Positions 62,701 through 64,000 of a stretch of 64,000 bases of DNA are shown in pieces. Positions within the stretch are counted from its first letter, which is position 1. Each line of letters opens with the position of its first letter. The stretch is from Lentinus brumalis (Eukaryota > Basidiomycota > Agaricomycetes > Polyporales > Polyporaceae), in the NCBI GenBank assembly GCA_001792895.1, contig MARA01000008.1, forward strand, positions 434,001-498,000, read 5' to 3'. A program made the position numbers and the translations under genes. The notes under the pieces were generated by a model. That model was given only the letters and a program-made list of their open reading frames with translations. It searched no databases and was not told the DNA's origin.

Positions 62701-62780
62701 AGAGGTTCGAGAACTGCGAATTTCAGTCAATACGATAGTCGATCTTGGAGTTGAAGACACACCTTATAGTTTGCTTTCAT
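59777..62780 (-). CDS. PWP2: U3 snoRNP WD-repeat protein Pwp2 (Utp1)
   Basis: Starts MKANYKFSNLCGTVYRQGN, which is near-identical to fungal Pwp2, with a first exon of only six codons. WD repeats follow: KPVKAVKFSPDGR, LEGFRPKTFAGHKDAVLNAF, ISSVAINPSGEWLAFGAQKL, MNALAYSPDGQHIATGGDDG then KVKVWN, ISSLAFSPTGNYLASGSWDK then SVRVW, and others. The C-terminus has FEQLISRL and EDNSSTLAFLIDQLKVKTKD, ending RETISAF. Pwp2 is a core part of the UTP-B complex of the small-subunit processome in the nucleolus. Near 60677-60682 (six C on the plus strand) the frame breaks between GRCIIAGG and NSKYVVIYDVREGVMVKKF. One added base restores the reading. About eight introns are visible. Confidence 0.95.
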
Positions 62781-63414
62781 CAGGACGCCTCCGGGATAGT
62801 GAGCTGGGAACTGCGAGTCTGACAAGCGGAGAGGACGAGAGGACTACTATGTTTGAGACGCCCGCAAATTCTGTCCTTCGGGATCCCGGTCCGATCACCT
62901 GATGCTTGGATGCTGCCGGCCCGGCCCGGGCCCTCCTCCTCCGCCCTCCCCGCCGTCCTCCTCGTTGCGCTCAGTGTCATTCTCGACGGCTTTACTGACT
63001 ATTACTTCCATTCCATTGTTTGCAAGGATTGGGACAATACTTCGACTATCTGGGTTGAGCGGTGCATGCTCCTGACCATGCTATATACATCTAAGGGCGT
63101 ACCCCTTGAAGATCTCCCGCTCCTTCCTTCAACGCTCGAACGGTATCGCTGCACTCCCACAGTTCCAAACAGAAGGCACTGAGCAAGTCTGCCAGTATGC
63201 GTGCGGCTGTGCTTCCTCAACCTGTAGGTGGAAGATCGCCAGGTCTCGCGGCGAGGCCAGCTTCGGCTGCTATGGTCCAATTCCGTGATGTCTGCGTGGC
63301 GACGTGCGTGTACAGCCAGCTTCCAAGCAGCGACGAGCGATGCATAGGCACTAGCCTAGTAGCAGTTGGGAAGCCAGGGAAGAGGAAGGGGTTGATGACT
63401 GTGCACTTTCTGCG
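62781..63414. other. Intergenic region
   Basis: About 630 bases. A plus-strand frame at 62853-63182 has one hydrophobic stretch (LPAVLLVALSVILDGF) but no domain or partner exon. A GC-rich CCCGGCCC tract lies at about 62918-62932. Confidence 0.4.
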
Positions 63415-64000
63415 TCAATGGAGTTCATAGGGAGGGTCCGGCTCTTGTGCGAATCGGAAGTCGAGTATGCCTTTGGACTGCAGTGGGGCCATGAGGACGG
63501 TGAGACAATTCCGCAAAGCCATCTTCGTTTCTTCAGGCGTGTCTGGCTCGCAAGAGAAGATGACGATCGACACGCGTTCAAGCGAACGCCGTACCAAAAC
63601 CTGCGCCATCTCGTGCCATGCCCTTTGGTGGTCCTCTCCGGCCCTCTGGAACCAGTCGATCGCGGGCTGGCGTAAGTGGAGGAAGACTTCGAACGTGACG
63701 GAACGGAGCGCAGGGAGGCTATCATCCTCCAGGAGCCAGCCCGTGTATAATTTGACGACGCTCGCAATGCGCAGTGCATATTCCGCGATACTGTTGGCGG
63801 CCAAGGGAGCACGTTTGATTGGCAGAATCAGCGATTCCAGGGCCGTGCATTGGGCGACACCGATACTGTGCCACGAATTCATGTCCGCTATTTCAGATGG
63901 TAATGGTCAATGTCCATCGACCTGTAGCGGTGGGCGCCCTACGTACTACCCCAATCTCGATAGTCATCTTCAAAGAGGTCCAGGTTGAGTTCGCGGAGAT
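63415..64000 (-). CDS. F-box-like/LRR-type protein, C-terminal part only
   Basis: The minus-strand gene enters from the right edge. A first visible exon reads LRELNLDLFEDDYRDW, joined across an intron (about 63896-63950) to ADMNSWHSIGVAQCTALESL. Further on are YTGWLLEDDSLPALRSVTFE, VLVRRSLERVSIVIFSCEPD and the end FAQEPDPPYELH. The layout of Leu-rich segments and SLPALRSVTFE phrasing is typical of the C-terminal halves of Agaricomycete F-box-like proteins. The F-box itself would be outside the window. No frame break is visible. Confidence 0.6.

Overview
The window looks like nuclear DNA of a filamentous basidiomycete, most likely an Agaricomycete of the polypore or wood-decay kind. The genes are cut by many short GT-AG introns of about 45-75 bases. 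Several families are typical of Agaricomycetes: unnamed seven-helix membrane proteins, casein-kinase-1-like kinases, Bsc6-like MFS transporters, cytochrome P450s and F-box-like proteins. Housekeeping genes (SEC24, GFA1, PWP2, SPP2) have recognisable fungal sequence.

Layout. Positions 1-168 hold the tail of a UstYa-like (DUF3328) protein. From 393 to 13399 is an accessory block: a seven-helix membrane protein, a relic of a kinase C-terminus, a CK1-like kinase, a decayed MFS exon, and two divergent Bsc6-like MFS transporters. A copy of the promoter of the second MFS gene lies inverted and orphaned at about 7.6-7.85 kb. From 16.3 to 30.2 kb, two paralogous membrane-protein genes point away from each other on either side of a P450 gene and a gene-poor stretch of about 7 kb. 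From 33.6 to 42.3 kb come SEC24, a third MFS paralog sharing its promoter region, a TENA/THI-4 protein and a C2H2 zinc-finger gene. From 43 to 47 kb there is an intact seven-helix gene and, beside it, a wrecked paralog containing a heptamer minisatellite. From 48.8 kb to the end the DNA is dense and conserved: a CsbD-like protein, GFA1 (hexosamine/chitin precursor synthesis), a coiled-coil protein, SPP2 (spliceosome), an F-box-like protein, PWP2 (ribosome biogenesis) and the tail of another F-box-like protein.

Two themes stand out. First, membrane-protein and transporter families have been duplicated locally, leaving intact copies, relics and an orphan promoter. Second, five apparent one-base deletions fall in C or G runs of otherwise well conserved genes (P450 twice, SEC24, SPP2, PWP2). 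That pattern looks like homopolymer error in the assembly rather than real gene decay. I found no CRISPR array, rRNA, convincing tRNA or intact transposon, and no wholly new multi-gene system.
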